In this document: positions 1-12,168 of the stretch, one piece after another | Position numbering within the stretch: the stretch's first letter is position 1 | Layout of the letters: every line of letters begins with the position of its first letter | From: Macropodus opercularis | Lineage: Eukaryota > Chordata > Actinopteri > Anabantiformes > Osphronemidae | Length of the DNA stretch: 64,000 nucleotides | Assembly (NCBI GenBank): GCA_030770545.1 | Contig: CM061106.1 | Location: 9,962,001 to 10,026,000, forward strand | Direction of reading: 5' to 3' | The notes under the pieces: generated by a model | What the model saw: only the letters and a program-made list of their open reading frames with translations | What the model was told of the DNA's origin: nothing | Database searches by the model: none | Program-made: the position numbers and the translations under genes

Positions 1-3000
1 TCTTCTGGAGTCACAGCTAAGACTGTCTGTGTGTGAACTCGACCAGATGTCTGATGAAGACGATGATTCAGTAAATGCCCACTGTTGCCACTGCTGCTGT
101 TTGGGATGCAAAATGAAACCTTGAGACAGTCTTTGCTTATTGGCTTTCAGCAAACAAAAATACTTTTTACTTGAAACTGAGGAAGTGTAAGTGTGTTTTA
201 ATGAGACTGATGAAACAAAGCAGCAACATTCAACCATCATACTTGCTCTTGTCTGGTGTTGTTTCATGTTTTGGATTCCAGTCAAGTCAAGTCATGTTCA
301 CTCACAGAACCGTTAACCCCACTTTAATGTTTATTATGTTTATTATTATTTAATGTTTATCTTGTGTGTGTGTGTTGTTAATTTCTAGGTTGCCTGCGTC
401 TGCAGTGATTTTTGTTCTCTTGGTTTCTTGTGTTTATACGTTGAATAAATTCATTTAGTTCCCAGTCTTGTCCTGGTTGTGCCTTTGGGTTCGTCTCCTT
501 GTCCTCGTCCAGCCATGTCCTGTCTGAGGCAGCTTAGTTGCTGGCCTTGCAGTCATTGAACTGTGTGTAGGGGATCTCTGGCGCGGCGGTGAATCGCTAC
601 CGGTCCCATTACCACTATTTCAACCTCAGTGTTCAGCAGTCAGTGACAGTTCTTGGTACGTTCATGAATGTTTTTACATTAATCATTTGTATTCAACTTC
701 TTTGAATTAATATTGTAGTTGTGTTTTATCAGTACACACTTTATTAGGTTCTCATGTGTAACTCAGTGTTTTGGGATCTAACAGAACTGTCTTTTAATGT
801 AATGCATTACATCTCTACCACCCACTGTAACCTCAAAAACATATGTTTAATAGAATTATCACCTTTTATGAAATTAAAAAAACAATTCCAATAACCAAGA
901 CGATGTAAATCTGTTTTTTACATGAAGGTATAAATAAACAATAAGTCTAGAGACAGAATTTAGCTGTTTCACTTCCATCCAAGCTCAGTAACTGAGTTTA
1001 GCAGGTTCAGGTTCATGTTGTGTTTGGCTGTGATGTTGATGTTGGTCACACAAACTACGATCTGTCACAGAAGCAGAGGAAGAACATGAGACACTAAAAG
1101 GCAGTTTGCTTGAGGCCCAGACACCATGAAACACATCTCCCCACTAGATGAAGGACTTCCTGAAGGAAATGCAGCGTGAATGTTGAATGTTGTGATGTTG
1201 AATCTATTCCCAAGAGTCTCTGACAGTAAGAAGATTATAAAACATGCATAAAGTAAGTAAGAGAAGTAGAAGTGGTTCAAACAGAGCTGAACATCTACAG
1301 AACAAGCTGAAACAAACACAATTTAGAATAATTAAGAAACATCTAACTTGATGCAAATAATATAAAGTATAAAACCCTAAGATATGCTGATGGAATCGAG
1401 TTCCCTAACCTAACCTAAGCCTATTGCTTATGCTTTAAAGGCGTTACTACAACAAGTCGATATTAAAGCTATGTTGAAACATAGTGACATGTGAAGCCTT
1501 TTGAGCAAGGCTACACATGTAAAATATACACGTGTGTAAACATTAAATAGACAACACAGGACCTTAAATGCAGCACACGTGTAGTAAAGTCACTGGACGG
1601 CTCATGGTCACCACTCAGCAACGTCACTAACAGGCTCCACAGTATCTGTCGTGTGAGTGCGTCCAGACCAAGCAATTAGCTCTTAGTACCAGGAAGGTTG
1701 ATGGTCCTACGTTAAGGTTGTAGAGCAACGTGACACTGTCATCACCAACTCACACGTATCATAATGAAAGACAAGATCTCATCCAACTGTTGTTTTCTGA
1801 GCCAACGCATTCTCACGTTTTCTCATAAAACATAAATTCACTTGTAACCATTCAAGCCGGAAGAAACTTTCTATTTGTGTTTCTCAGAAACTTTCTATTT
1901 GTGTTTCTCAGAAACTTTCTATTTGTGTTTCTGAGAAACTTTCTATTTGTGTTTCTCAGAAACTTTCTATTTGTGTTTCTGAGAAACTTTCTATTTGTGT
2001 TTCTCATAAACTTTCTATTTCTGTTTCTCAGAAACTTTCTATTTGTGTTTCAGAAATGCAGGCTGCTGTAGGTGCAGTGATGCAGACTATGTTGAGGGAT
2101 TTTCCTGCCTGTCATGCGGGTTTTTCAAGTTCTACTAGTCTCTGTCAAAGACCAAAGAAGTTGCCTAAAGCCAGTGAACATGTGAAGGTGGTTGTGATTT
2201 TTTCCCTTCAATAAAGGTTTGATCATTATCTAAAGTTACTGAATCACACGAGCAGACGTTGATCTCAGCCACAGCAGAGCAGAAGTGAAACGTTAAATCA
2301 GAGCAAACACTAATGACGTCACACACTCGACAATCAAACATCATCATCAACAACATTTCGCTTAATTTAGAAATTTAGAAAACATCAGACTTCATGCTCT
2401 GTGCCAAACAATATTCAAACACCACATCAAACGATAAATTAACTTTCCTTATTCTTCTTTATCTCCTCCTATTCTGGCTCGTGCACATTCCTGTCATAAA
2501 AGCCATGAGCGGACAGAAACAAAACATTTTTACAGTGTGAGTGTGAGACGTTTAGTAGAATATTTCTGGATCTGCTGAGTTTTGTTAGACCTTAACACAT
2601 TTTTTAGAATATTGACTTAGATACGTTTGTGTCAGTTTGCTTAGTTTGCTGAATAGGTGGAGTTTCAGGATCAGTGGCAGTTTTCTGTTGCAGCCCTGTC
2701 CAGGAACGTACAAACCAAAAATACTGAGTGGTTTATCAGAACACAGAAGGAATTTGTTCCTGGACACACACAAACTAGTTTGAGACAGAAGAGGAACCAG
2801 TTTCTGGCTGACAGGCAGCAGAATGTGACCCAGTCGGCTTATTAATGTCAGTCAGGCTGTGAGGCTGTGTTTGTGTTCACAGCCGTGCAGACGTCCTGAC
2901 GACACAGGTGACACATTTCAGCATTCAGCACTGATGCTCACTTTCAAAGCACATTAATTAAACTGAGCCTATAAATGTTCTGCTTCTGGTCAGATCATCA

Positions 3001-3047
3001 AATACCTTAGTTATAAACACAGACAATGCACAGAAACCAACAAGTAT
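1..3047. repeat. Segmental duplication, copy A (offset 3,455 bp from copy B)
   Basis: Every stretch compared here recurs 3,455 bases further on, nearly base for base. Examples are the AT-rich block near 840, the 24-bp minisatellite at 1863 and the block ending near 2845. Differences appear only in the last 200 bases (for instance around 2846 and 2982). The copy probably starts upstream of the window, because position 1 already matches 3456. No convincing spliced gene was seen inside it; short open frames here are hydrophobic or low-complexity. The unit may carry relics of a GIMAP-type upstream region, since 2620-3180 resembles sequence just before the GIMAP gene at 9641. Confidence 0.95.
1863..2052. 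repeat. 24-bp minisatellite, about 8 copies
   Basis: Eight head-to-tail copies of a 24-bp unit (GAAACTTTCTATTTGTGTTT plus CTCA or CTGA). Because 24 is a multiple of three, a repetitive hydrophobic frame stays open across it, but it has no ATG and no splice context, so it is not called a gene. Confidence 0.95.
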
Positions 3048-3455
3048 CCAAGAACTTTACAACGGACATCTGTGCTCAGAGCACTGCCTTTCTCTCACAC
3101 TGCAAACCCTCCAAGCTTTAGAAACCTGAGATCAATGTGGAACTGTGGCCTAAATCCAGAATAACAGATCCAGTTGTGTGTTTAGCAGGAAGTGAGAGGG
3201 GAGAGCAGTGGTTGTGGATGGAGGCACGATCCCAGGGAACTAACCCAGACATGATAAGCTAACTTGTATCCTGCTGAAATGGAAAGAGATGAGATGAAGA
3301 AGAAAGTGATGAATAGAAGCAAACAAGCAGAGCTCAGACACAGAGATGCAGCAGAGAAACAGAAATGTGATGATCAGTTTGCCCAGAGGGAAATAGTAGC
3401 AATGGTGGTAATGGAAGGAATGTAGAACTTTTGTCTGGCTCCTCCTTCCACTGGC
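3048..3455. other. Spacer between duplication copies (end of the repeat unit)
   Basis: This part of the 3,455-bp unit has no direct counterpart after copy B, because copy B is broken at 6502 by retroviral sequence. It does recur in inverted orientation within 8625-9025. No gene seen. Confidence 0.7.
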
Positions 3456-6400
3456 TCTTCTGGAGTCACAGCTAAGACTGTCTGTGTGTGAACTCGACCA
3501 GATGTCTGATGAAGACGATGATTCAGTAAATGCCCACTGTTGCCACTGCTGCTGTTTGGGATGCAAAATGAAACCTTGAGACAGTCTTTGCTTATTGGCT
3601 TTCAGCAAACAAAAATACTTTTTACTTGAAACTGAGGAAGTGTAAGTGTGTTTTAATGAGACTGATGAAACAAAGCAGCAACATTCAACCATCATACTTG
3701 CTCTTGTCTGGTGTTGTTTCATGTTTTGGATTCCAGTCAAGTCAAGTCATGTTCACTCACAGAACCGTTAACCCCACTTTAATGTTTATTATGTTTATTA
3801 TTATTTAATGTTTATCTTGTGTGTGTGTGTTGTTAATTTCTAGGTTGCCTGCGTCTGCAGTGATTTTTGTTCTCTTGGTTTCTTGTGTTTATACGTTGAA
3901 TAAATTCATTTAGTTCCCAGTCTTGTCCTGGTTGTGCCTTTGGGTTCGTCTCCTTGTCCTCGTCCAGCCATGTCCTGTCTGAGGCAGCTTAGTTGCTGGC
4001 CTTGCAGTCATTGAACTGTGTGTAGGGGATCTCTGGCGCGGCGGTGAATCGCTACCGGTCCCATTACCACTATTTCAACCTCAGTGTTCAGCAGTCAGTG
4101 ACAGTTCTTGGTACGTTCATGAATGTTTTTACATTAATCATTTGTATTCAACTTCTTTGAATTAATATTGTAGTTGTGTTTTATCAGTACACACTTTATT
4201 AGGTTCTCATGTGTAACTCAGTGTTTTGGGATCTAACAGAACTGTCTTTTAATGTAATGCATTACATCTCTACCACCCACTGTAACCTCAAAAACATATG
4301 TTTAATAGAATTATCACCTTTTATGAAATTAAAAAAACAATTCCAATAACCAAGACGATGTAAATCTGTTTTTTACATGAAGGTATAAATAAACAATAAG
4401 TCTAGAGACAGAATTTAGCTGTTTCACTTCCATCCAAGCTCAGTAACTGAGTTTAGCAGGTTCAGGTTCATGTTGTGTTTGGCTGTGATGTTGATGTTGG
4501 TCACACAAACTACGATCTGTCACAGAAGCAGAGGAAGAACATGAGACACTAAAAGGCAGTTTGCTTGAGGCCCAGACACCATGAAACACATCTCCCCACT
4601 AGATGAAGGACTTCCTGAAGGAAATGCAGCGTGAATGTTGAATGTTGTGATGTTGAATCTATTCCCAAGAGTCTCTGACAGTAAGAAGATTATAAAACAT
4701 GCATAAAGTAAGTAAGAGAAGTAGAAGTGGTTCAAACAGAGCTGAACATCTACAGAACAAGCTGAAACAAACACAATTTAGAATAATTAAGAAACATCTA
4801 ACTTGATGCAAATAATATAAAGTATAAAACCCTAAGATATGCTGATGGAATCGAGTTCCCTAACCTAACCTAAGCCTATTGCTTATGCTTTAAAGGCGTT
4901 ACTACAACAAGTCGATATTAAAGCTATGTTGAAACATAGTGACATGTGAAGCCTTTTGAGCAAGGCTACACATGTAAAATATACACGTGTGTAAACATTA
5001 AATAGACAACACAGGACCTTAAATGCAGCACACGTGTAGTAAAGTCACTGGACGGCTCATGGTCACCACTCAGCAACGTCACTAACAGGCTCCACAGTAT
5101 CTGTCGTGTGAGTGCGTCCAGACCAAGCAATTAGCTCTTAGTACCAGGAAGGTTGATGGTCCTACGTTAAGGTTGTAGAGCAACGTGACACTGTCATCAC
5201 CAACTCACACGTATCATAATGAAAGACAAGATCTCATCCAACTGTTGTTTTCTGAGCCAACGCATTCTCACGTTTTCTCATAAAACATAAATTCACTTGT
5301 AACCATTCAAGCCGGAAGAAACTTTCTATTTGTGTTTCTCAGAAACTTTCTATTTGTGTTTCTCAGAAACTTTCTATTTGTGTTTCTGAGAAACTTTCTA
5401 TTTGTGTTTCTCAGAAACTTTCTATTTGTGTTTCTGAGAAACTTTCTATTTGTGTTTCTCATAAACTTTCTATTTCTGTTTCTCAGAAACTTTCTATTTG
5501 TGTTTCAGAAATGCAGGCTGCTGTAGGTGCAGTGATGCAGACTATGTTGAGGGATTTTCCTGCCTGTCATGCGGGTTTTTCAAGTTCTACTAGTCTCTGT
5601 CAAAGACCAAAGAAGTTGCCTAAAGCCAGTGAACATGTGAAGGTGGTTGTGATTTTTTCCCTTCAATAAAGGTTTGATCATTATCTAAAGTTACTGAATC
5701 ACACGAGCAGACGTTGATCTCAGCCACAGCAGAGCAGAAGTGAAACGTTAAATCAGAGCAAACACTAATGACGTCACACACTCGACAATCAAACATCATC
5801 ATCAACAACATTTCGCTTAATTTAGAAATTTAGAAAACATCAGACTTCATGCTCTGTGCCAAACAATATTCAAACACCACATCAAACGATAAATTAACTT
5901 TCCTTATTCTTCTTTATCTCCTCCTATTCTGGCTCGTGCACATTCCTGTCATAAAAGCCATGAGCGGACAGAAACAAAACATTTTTACAGTGTGAGTGTG
6001 AGACGTTTAGTAGAATATTTCTGGATCTGCTGAGTTTTGTTAGACCTTAACACATTTTTTAGAATATTGACTTAGATACGTTTGTGTCAGTTTGCTTAGT
6101 TTGCTGAATAGGTGGAGTTTCAGGATCAGTGGCAGTTTTCTGTTGCAGCCCTGTCCAGGAACGTACAAACCAAAAATACTGAGTGGTTTATCAGAACACA
6201 GAAGGAATTTGTTCCTGGACACACACAAACTAGTTTGAGACAGAAGAGGAACCAGTTTCTGGCTGACAGGCAGCAGAATGTGACCCAGTCGGCTTATTAA
6301 CGTCAGTCAGGCTGTGAGGCTGTGTTTGTGTTCACAGCCGTGCAGACGTCCTGACGACACAGATGACACATTTCAGCATTCAGCACTGATGCTCACTTTA

Positions 6401-6502
6401 AAAGCAGATTAACTAAACTGAGCCTATAAATGTTCTGCTTCTGGTCAGATCATCAAATACCTTAGTTATAAACACAGACAATGCACAGAAACCAACAAGT
6501 AT
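3456..6502. repeat. Segmental duplication, copy B, broken by a retroviral relic
   Basis: Near-identical copy of 1-3047. Identity stops abruptly after CAACAAGTAT at 6502, where copy A and the inverted copy (about 9024) both continue CCAAGAAC or its complement. The uninterrupted versions therefore act as empty sites that mark 6502/6503 as the junction with foreign sequence. No gene seen inside. Confidence 0.95.
5318..5507. repeat. 24-bp minisatellite, second copy
   Basis: Same eight-unit array as at 1863, shifted by 3,455 bp with the same order of CTCA/CTGA variants. The order shows the array was copied as a block and has not drifted since. Confidence 0.95.
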
Positions 6503-7325
6503 TATTGTATTGTTTCCCAACGGTGAATCCACTAATTGCTCCAAGAAAAGTTTGTCAGTGGCTGATGCAGGAAGCCTCGACGAATGTGGGCGCTGACGTA
6601 TACTGGGGCCGATTGGAACCAGAGGGCCCGGCAGGGGGCGGTCTTCTCTCCTTATACATGGCCTGGAAACCCTGGATCTCCCAACTGAGCCCATATGTCT
6701 CCCCGACCGACCCTGACCATGTTACACTATTTTATGACAGGGAACAGACAGATTGGTACCAAGATATGTTTCAGGACAAACTACAAGAACATACATGAAA
6801 AATTTCCACTACTGATATTCTGACAGCAGATCAGGCTGCCTGGTATGAGATGGGTGCGGAGGCGGTGCCTCATGTCTCGTTGGCAATACATCCCGGACAC
6901 CAAGCTAAAGATCCAGGCCCGATGGCAAACGATTGACTGAAAGTACTGATTGGGTAACAACACAACTTCCTAATGTCCAATACTCACCTGAACACTCATC
7001 TTATAAAATTACACAAACTACATCTGATGTGGTTGTACTTGAACATCAGTTACTAACTCGGCACCATGGCCGTGAAAAATCTGATCACGAATTGGCTGCA
7101 GATATGTTAGACGCTCTGCCTGCACGTTGTGGTCACAGGCCCCACAGATGTTGGTTTTTATGGCAACCACAGTATCGACAGGAAGCCGAAGCAGAGGCAG
7201 GGATAACAGACACTATTTATGGGTTATTACAGAGTGGTGTATTAGAACCATCGACTTCAGCGTGGAATACTCCCATACTACCTGTAGAAAAACAAGGTAC
7301 TGGCAAGTTTTGGATGGTTTAAAAA
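6503..7325 (+). pseudogene. Endogenous retrovirus relic: pol (N-terminal part into reverse transcriptase)
   Basis: Retroviral pol-like coding sequence of the type common in teleost genomes. Recognisable coding stretches lie in different frames: 6503-6798, about 6830-6950, 6951-7130 and 7190-7322. The last corresponds to the extreme N-terminus of a reverse transcriptase, with the ProVal-Glu-Lys stretch that precedes the first polymerase motif. Stops and frameshifts separate the pieces, and the catalytic core is missing because the sequence jumps to the integrase end. The 5' end is abrupt, with no LTR, primer-binding site or gag. It cannot encode a working enzyme. Family placement rests on pattern recognition only. 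Confidence 0.75.
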
Positions 7326-7439
7326 TGGAGCGAATGAATCACACACTCTGCAGTTAACTGTGATGTCCTGTAGAGGGTACAAAGTGTGTCATGAAAACTA
7401 ACAGCTCTCGTTGCAGTATTCTCTACGCAGGTTACAGGA

Positions 7440-7585
7440 GCCAAAGGATCTACAGTCCAGGAAACCACATACGGCTGAGTGGGTCCTTTAAAAGTGATAA
7501 AGTGGTCTGAGTCACGGTGGACAGGACCGTTCCGAGTGACTGAGCGAACGTCCCATGCAGTGAGACTGAAGGTGACGTATAGTAT
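7440..7585 (+). pseudogene. Endogenous retrovirus relic: integrase C-terminal fragment
   Basis: A short stretch around 7500-7575 reads like the SH3-like C-terminal domain of a retroviral integrase: a Trp-Thr-Gly-Pro-Phe core followed by a Thr-Ser-His-Ala-Val segment. It has frame breaks on both sides. It sits between the pol fragment and the env fragment in the normal retroviral order, which supports one internally deleted provirus. Not functional. Confidence 0.65.
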
Positions 7586-7754
7586 CACTGGAGCATGTGT
7601 GCTCCAACAGATGAGGCAGCCAGAGATGTAAGAAGTACGGAGAGAGACCTCCGGGCTCTAGAGAGTTCCTCTGTAACCCCCTAGGAAGGTCAAAAGCTTT
7701 TTCACTAGAGGTTGTGAGTAAAATACATAGAAAAAAGGAGATGCAGTAGAAGGT

Positions 7755-8188
7755 CTGGCAGACCAAGTAGCTCCCACATCCCTGATGGCGGTGCAGAACC
7801 GTATGGCCTTGGATATGTTAGTGGTGGAAAAGGGGGGAGTGTGCTCTATGTTTGGTGAGCAATGCTGCACGTTCATTCCTAACAATACGGCTCCTGATGG
7901 CTCCGTCACCAAGGCATTAGAGGGTCTACAGCGCTATCTAAGGAAATGCATGAAAATTCAGGGATTAATAATCCTCTTGATTATTAGATGAACAGAATGT
8001 TTGGAAAATGGAAAACCATGATTTTGTCTATATTTTTCTCCTTAGTAGGAATGGTGACAGCTCTAATCTTGTGCGGATGCTGCTGTATTCCCTGCATCCG
8101 AGCTTTGTGTCAGCATTTAATAGTGACTGCAATAGAAGGCAGGGATGCTCCTGCTACACAGATGCCACTGCTTAAAGGAGGCGCATGA
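7755..8188 (+). pseudogene. Endogenous retrovirus relic: env transmembrane subunit
   Basis: Two overlapping open stretches (about 7755-7991 and 7988-8188) correspond to the membrane-anchored half of a retroviral envelope. A CX6CC cysteine motif, typical of covalently linked transmembrane subunits, falls at about 7842-7868. A hydrophobic anchor of about 20 residues, ending in a cysteine cluster, lies near 8018-8090, with a short tail up to the stop at 8186-8188. A frameshift near 7930-7990 splits it. The surface subunit and fusion peptide are absent. Similar env fragments at 44.36-44.74 kb and, more distantly, 15.5 kb show repeated invasion by related elements. Confidence 0.8.
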
Positions 8189-8233
8189 ACGACGAGGAGG
8201 ACGAACAGGAAGACATAGCAGTCATGTCGATGT

Positions 8234-8475
8234 AGTAAGTGGGGAATTGTAGGAATCTAAATAGTTAAGTAGTAGTTATAATAGTAGTTGAAAGCTTAGA
8301 GAGTAGGATGCAGGCAGAAAACAGAACAAGCCGAATGCATTAAAGTATAGTTTGAAACACACACATCAGGTTTAGAGAATAGTAGAAGAGAACCCAGAGT
8401 CTGAGAAAATCAGATAAGTTGGGAGTGAAACATGTGCATGTCTGTAGAAGGAATGAAGAGCAGCTCAACAATTTG
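8234..8475 (+). mobile_element. Possible truncated 3' LTR of the same retroviral relic
   Basis: Directly after env comes a purine-rich tract (GTAAGTGGGGA near 8226-8236), as expected for a polypurine tract, then TGTAGGAATC at about 8237, a plausible LTR start. The sequence runs as non-coding AT-rich DNA until it meets the inverted duplication at about 8476, with no recognisable LTR end. No matching 5' LTR is in the window, so this is inference from position. Confidence 0.4.
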
Positions 8476-9450
8476 ATGAAAGCCAATAAGCAAAGACTGT
8501 CTCAAGGTTTCATTTTGCATCCCAAACAGCAGGAGGGGTAACGGTGGGCATTTACTGAATCATCGTCTTCATCAGACATCTGGTCGAGTTCACACACAGA
8601 CAGTCTTAGCTGTGAATCCAGAAGAGCCAGTGAAAGGAGGAGCCAGACAAATGTTGATTCTTCTTCACACCATCCTTCCATTACCACAGCAGTTTGCTTC
8701 TATGCAGACTCATCATCACATTTCTGTTTCCCTGCTGCATCTCTGTGTCCGAGCTCTGCTTGTTTGCTTCTATTCATCACTTTCTTTCCATTTCAGCAGG
8801 ATACAAGTTAGATTATCATATCTGGGTTAGTTCCCTGGGATCGTGCCTCCATCCACAACCACTGCTCTCCCCTCTCACTTCCTGCTAAACACACAACTGG
8901 ATATGTTATTCTGGATTTAGGCCACAGTTCCACATTGATCTCAGGTTTCTAAATGGAGGGTTTGCAGTGTGAGAGATAGGCAGTGCTCTGAGCACAGATG
9001 TCCGTTGTAAAGATCTTGGATACTTGTTGGTTTCTGTGCATTGTCTGTGTTTATAACTAAGGTATTTGATGATCTGACCAGAAGCAGAACATTTATAGGC
9101 TCAGTTTAATTAATGTTCTTTTAAAGTGAGCATCAGTGCTGAATGCTGAAATGTGTCATCTGTGTCATCAGGACGTCTGCACGGCTGTGAACACAAGCAC
9201 AGCCTCACAGCGTGACTGACGTTAATAAGTTGACTGGGTCACATTCTGCTGCCTGTCAGTCAGAAACTGGTTCCTCTTCTGTCTCAAACTAGTTTGTGTG
9301 TCCAGGAACAAATTCCTTCTGTGTTCTGATAAACCACTCAGTATTTTTGGTTTGTACGTTCCTGGATAGGGCTGCAACTGAAAACTGTCTCTGATCCTGA
9401 AACTCCACCTATTCAGCAAACTAAGCAGACTGACACAAACGTTTCCAAAT
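8476..9450. repeat. Inverted partial copy of the 3,455-bp unit (reverse of about 3604 to 2620)
   Basis: Read on the opposite strand, this stretch follows 2620-3604 continuously, with scattered substitutions and small indels. Examples are the reverse complements of the TCTGATGAAGACGATGATTC block at about 8557 and of the block before 2845 at about 9240. It is more diverged than copies A and B are from each other. It spans the site interrupted by the retrovirus in copy B without interruption. Open frames in it are accidental. Confidence 0.88.
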
Positions 9451-9640
9451 ATCACCACTGCAAACCCTCCATTTAGAAACCTGAGATCAATGTGGGCCTG
9501 TGCCAGAAAAAATCCAGAATAACTTGCTGAGATCGGATCCAGTTGTGTGGTTATGATGTCATTTGAAGGCGTGGCTTTGGATGAAAGTCGTACAAAGACA
9601 GCAGCAGACGTCTTCAGTGTTTCCTCTGCTTCCTTCAGAC
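9451..9640 (+). promoter_or_regulatory. Upstream region of the GIMAP gene, with a duplicated segment
   Basis: About 9460-9545 is a direct, diverged match to 3103-3180 (ACTGCAAACCCTCC through GATCCAGTTGTGTG). The same segment lies inverted at about 8885-8965. This DNA immediately precedes the GIMAP start codon at 9641, so it probably includes the promoter or 5' leader. No TATA box was identified with confidence. Confidence 0.4.
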
Positions 9641-12168
9641 ATGGACGCCACCTCTGACAACCCCAGAAAAACCAGCAAAGCAGGTCAGTCACGATACAAT
9701 GTTTGATGGTTGAACTTGGACACAGCTGAATATGATGTAATGTGATACAGTAAGTGAAGACACAGCAGGTGTCTGGTCCAGTTGAGTGTTTACTTACTAA
9801 TTCAGATTCCTGCTTATTCACCTTCTGGCTTAACATAATTACTTCTTGTCCTAACACTTCGTTTTCTATTTTCATTATAATAGGTTTGTCATTAAAAATT
9901 GCATTGGAATATTTTTAGGTGTTGAGTTCAGAATGAAATCAATTTTAATAAGTTTCTATCATTAGTTAAATAAATAAATACTGCAACTAGCAAGATGAAA
10001 AAAGTGTGTATCTAAATGTTTTTTGAAAACTTACTAATAAAAAAAACATTACATAATAGATACAGTACCGATATTCATCAGCCACAATAATATGAGCAGC
10101 TATTGTCATAAAACTAGCACCATGAACTAATAATTGGTGATAATTGTGATTAAAGTTTAAATTGTAACATGTGACAGACAAATCAATTTAATGTAGAATC
10201 ATTAAAATGAACACTTGCAAAAAGCGATGATTTCTAATAGGACAGTTTACTAAACTGGTAGATCAGTCACTAGAACCAACTTATCCTACTGTTCACAGAA
10301 TAAATCTCCATAGAGACTTAATTCAACTTCCTTCAATCTGCTTTAGTGAAACCGGGTCAGGGTTAAATTAAGGGTAAGGTCAGGATAAGAGTTTAATCAC
10401 ATTCATACATTCATTCATCTTCTTCCGCTTTTCCCCAAAGGGGTCGCGGGCGAGTTTAATCACAACACACAATAAATCTCCATGGTAACGAGACCTTCAC
10501 TGGCCTTCACTGATCCTGCTTTTGTGAAACTAAATCAAAGACAAATTCAACCAGAACACAGGGAAAATCTCAGCTTAATCCCTGACCTTGGTTTTGTGCA
10601 ACTGCTCTCAGGACCACAACAAAAACCAAACTGCTGATAAACAAGCTGTTGCATATTATGCTGTGACTAAGACTAAAACTGGACTGACTAAAAATCAAAA
10701 GCTCAAATAGCCTTTCGATACCAATCGAAGTTTTGAGTCAAAAGCTGAATGAGACTGGGACTGAGACTAAGACGTGACTGATGCTGGACCCACACGCATG
10801 ACCTGACAGACAGACTTACTAGGAAACAGAGTTTAAATAATGAATAAACTAAACACAGGTGAGTAACACTCAACAAAAGTCTCACTGCACCTGCAGATGA
10901 AGACTTAAAACTAAGGCAGGATACAAAACAGAACAAGAAACCGAACTGGAACATTACACACGACATGATTCAGACAAGAACTGGAGAAACTATGAACTAA
11001 CGACAGGACCAAGGACCGACTCACATGACATGTAACAGCTTCACAAAAACAGGACCAAGGAGGAGAGATTCAATACTCAACTACAACAGAAACGAACCTG
11101 CTGTTAACAGCATTCAGTGATTAGTGAGAAGGAGTCCACAGCAACATGCAGAGAACATGTGGCTTGATAGAAATATTTATTATTCTGCTGACTGTCAACA
11201 TTTTCATCTACACAGGATTTATCATAAATAATGAAGGGCTGAGGATTGTGATGGTGGGGAAGACTGGAAATGGAAAAAGTGCCAGTGGAAACACGATACT
11301 GGGTCGAAAGGCTTTCGATTCAAAGTTCTCTGCTCAGTCTATGACTGTAAACTGTAAAAAGCAGAAAGGTTTTGTCTTTGGGCAGATGGTTGCTGTCGTT
11401 GACACCCCAGGTCTGTTTGACACCAGACATGACCAAGATAAAACCACCAGAGATCTGAGTCAGTGCATCTCCTTCGCTGCTCCTGGACCCCACGTCTTCC
11501 TGGTGGTCGTCAGGTTGGGAAGGTTCACTAAAGAAGAAAAGAAGTCGGTCGAGAAGATTCAAGAAATCTTTGGTCAGGATGCAGACAAATACAGTTTGGT
11601 TTTATTTACTGGTGGTGATCTACTTGAAGGAACCATTGAAGAATTCATGGATGAATGTTCAGAGCTTCAAGAACTTGTGTCCAGATGTAACAACCAGTAT
11701 CACGTCTTCAATAATAAGAAAGACGATCGCTCTCAGGTTGTTGAACTGCTGCAGAAGATCAGAGACATAGTGATGGAAAACGGAGGAAGTCACTACACCA
11801 ACGAGATGTTTCAAGAGGCAGAGAGAGCGATTGAAGAGAAGAAACAACAGATCCTGAAAGAGAAGGTAGAGAAAATACGCAGAGAACGAGAGGAAATAGA
11901 GAAAAAACTCCAGGAAAAATATGAGGAACAGATGAAGAAAATACAAGAAGAGGGAAACGTCAAGATGACTGACATGTTGAATGAATTAAAGGAGGAACAT
12001 GACAGAGAGCTGAGGGAGGAAAAAGAAAAGTTGCAGACCATGTACGAAACTAAGGCCAGACAGGAATCTGAGGAGTTGAATCCATTTTTTCCTCTGATTC
12101 AGCTTGGCAAATGGATAACTGGTGGACTGGAGTTATTGGGCAAAGAAGTAACAAGCCGCTTGAAATAG
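9641..12168 (+). CDS. GIMAP-like (AIG1/IAN family) GTPase, two exons
   Basis: GTPase of the immunity-associated family, whose vertebrate members bind GTP at membranes and influence lymphocyte survival. Proposed exons are 9641-9683 (start in ACATGGACG; ends AAAGCAG before GTCAGT) and 11216-12168 (after a pyrimidine tract and CACAG). They join in phase into 331 codons. Seen in the spliced protein: P-loop GKTGNGKS at about residues 29-36, DTPGLFD at about 77-83, conserved-box sequence after it, a degenerate TGGD at the G4 position and FNNK at about 179-182. A long charged coiled coil (about 205-305) follows, then a short amphipathic C-terminus. No stops or frameshifts, so it looks functional. 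An unspliced alternative would start at 11146 and give a hydrophobic N-terminus; the spliced model is preferred because its phases fit and the splice sites are good. Which paralogue it is cannot be said. Confidence 0.88.
9684..11215 (+). other. GIMAP intron 1
   Basis: 1.5-kb intron in the proposed model. It holds AT-rich DNA and, at about 10403-10452, a short fragment resembling a dispersed teleost repeat (ATTCATCTTCTTCCGCTTTT then GGGGTCGCGGG). Nothing else recognisable. Confidence 0.6.

Noticed and set aside
1877..2071. Open frame rich in Phe/Leu over the 24-bp repeat (and its copy at 5332)
   Set aside because: It is produced by a repeat whose length is a multiple of three. It has no ATG start or splice context.
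3240..3740. 166-codon minus-strand frame crossing the duplication joint
   Set aside because: No domain, no homologous frame kept in the inverted copy, and low-complexity composition.
9222..9875. 217-codon minus-strand frame
   Set aside because: It runs antisense over the GIMAP upstream duplication and exon 1. The GIMAP exon with correct phase explains this DNA better.
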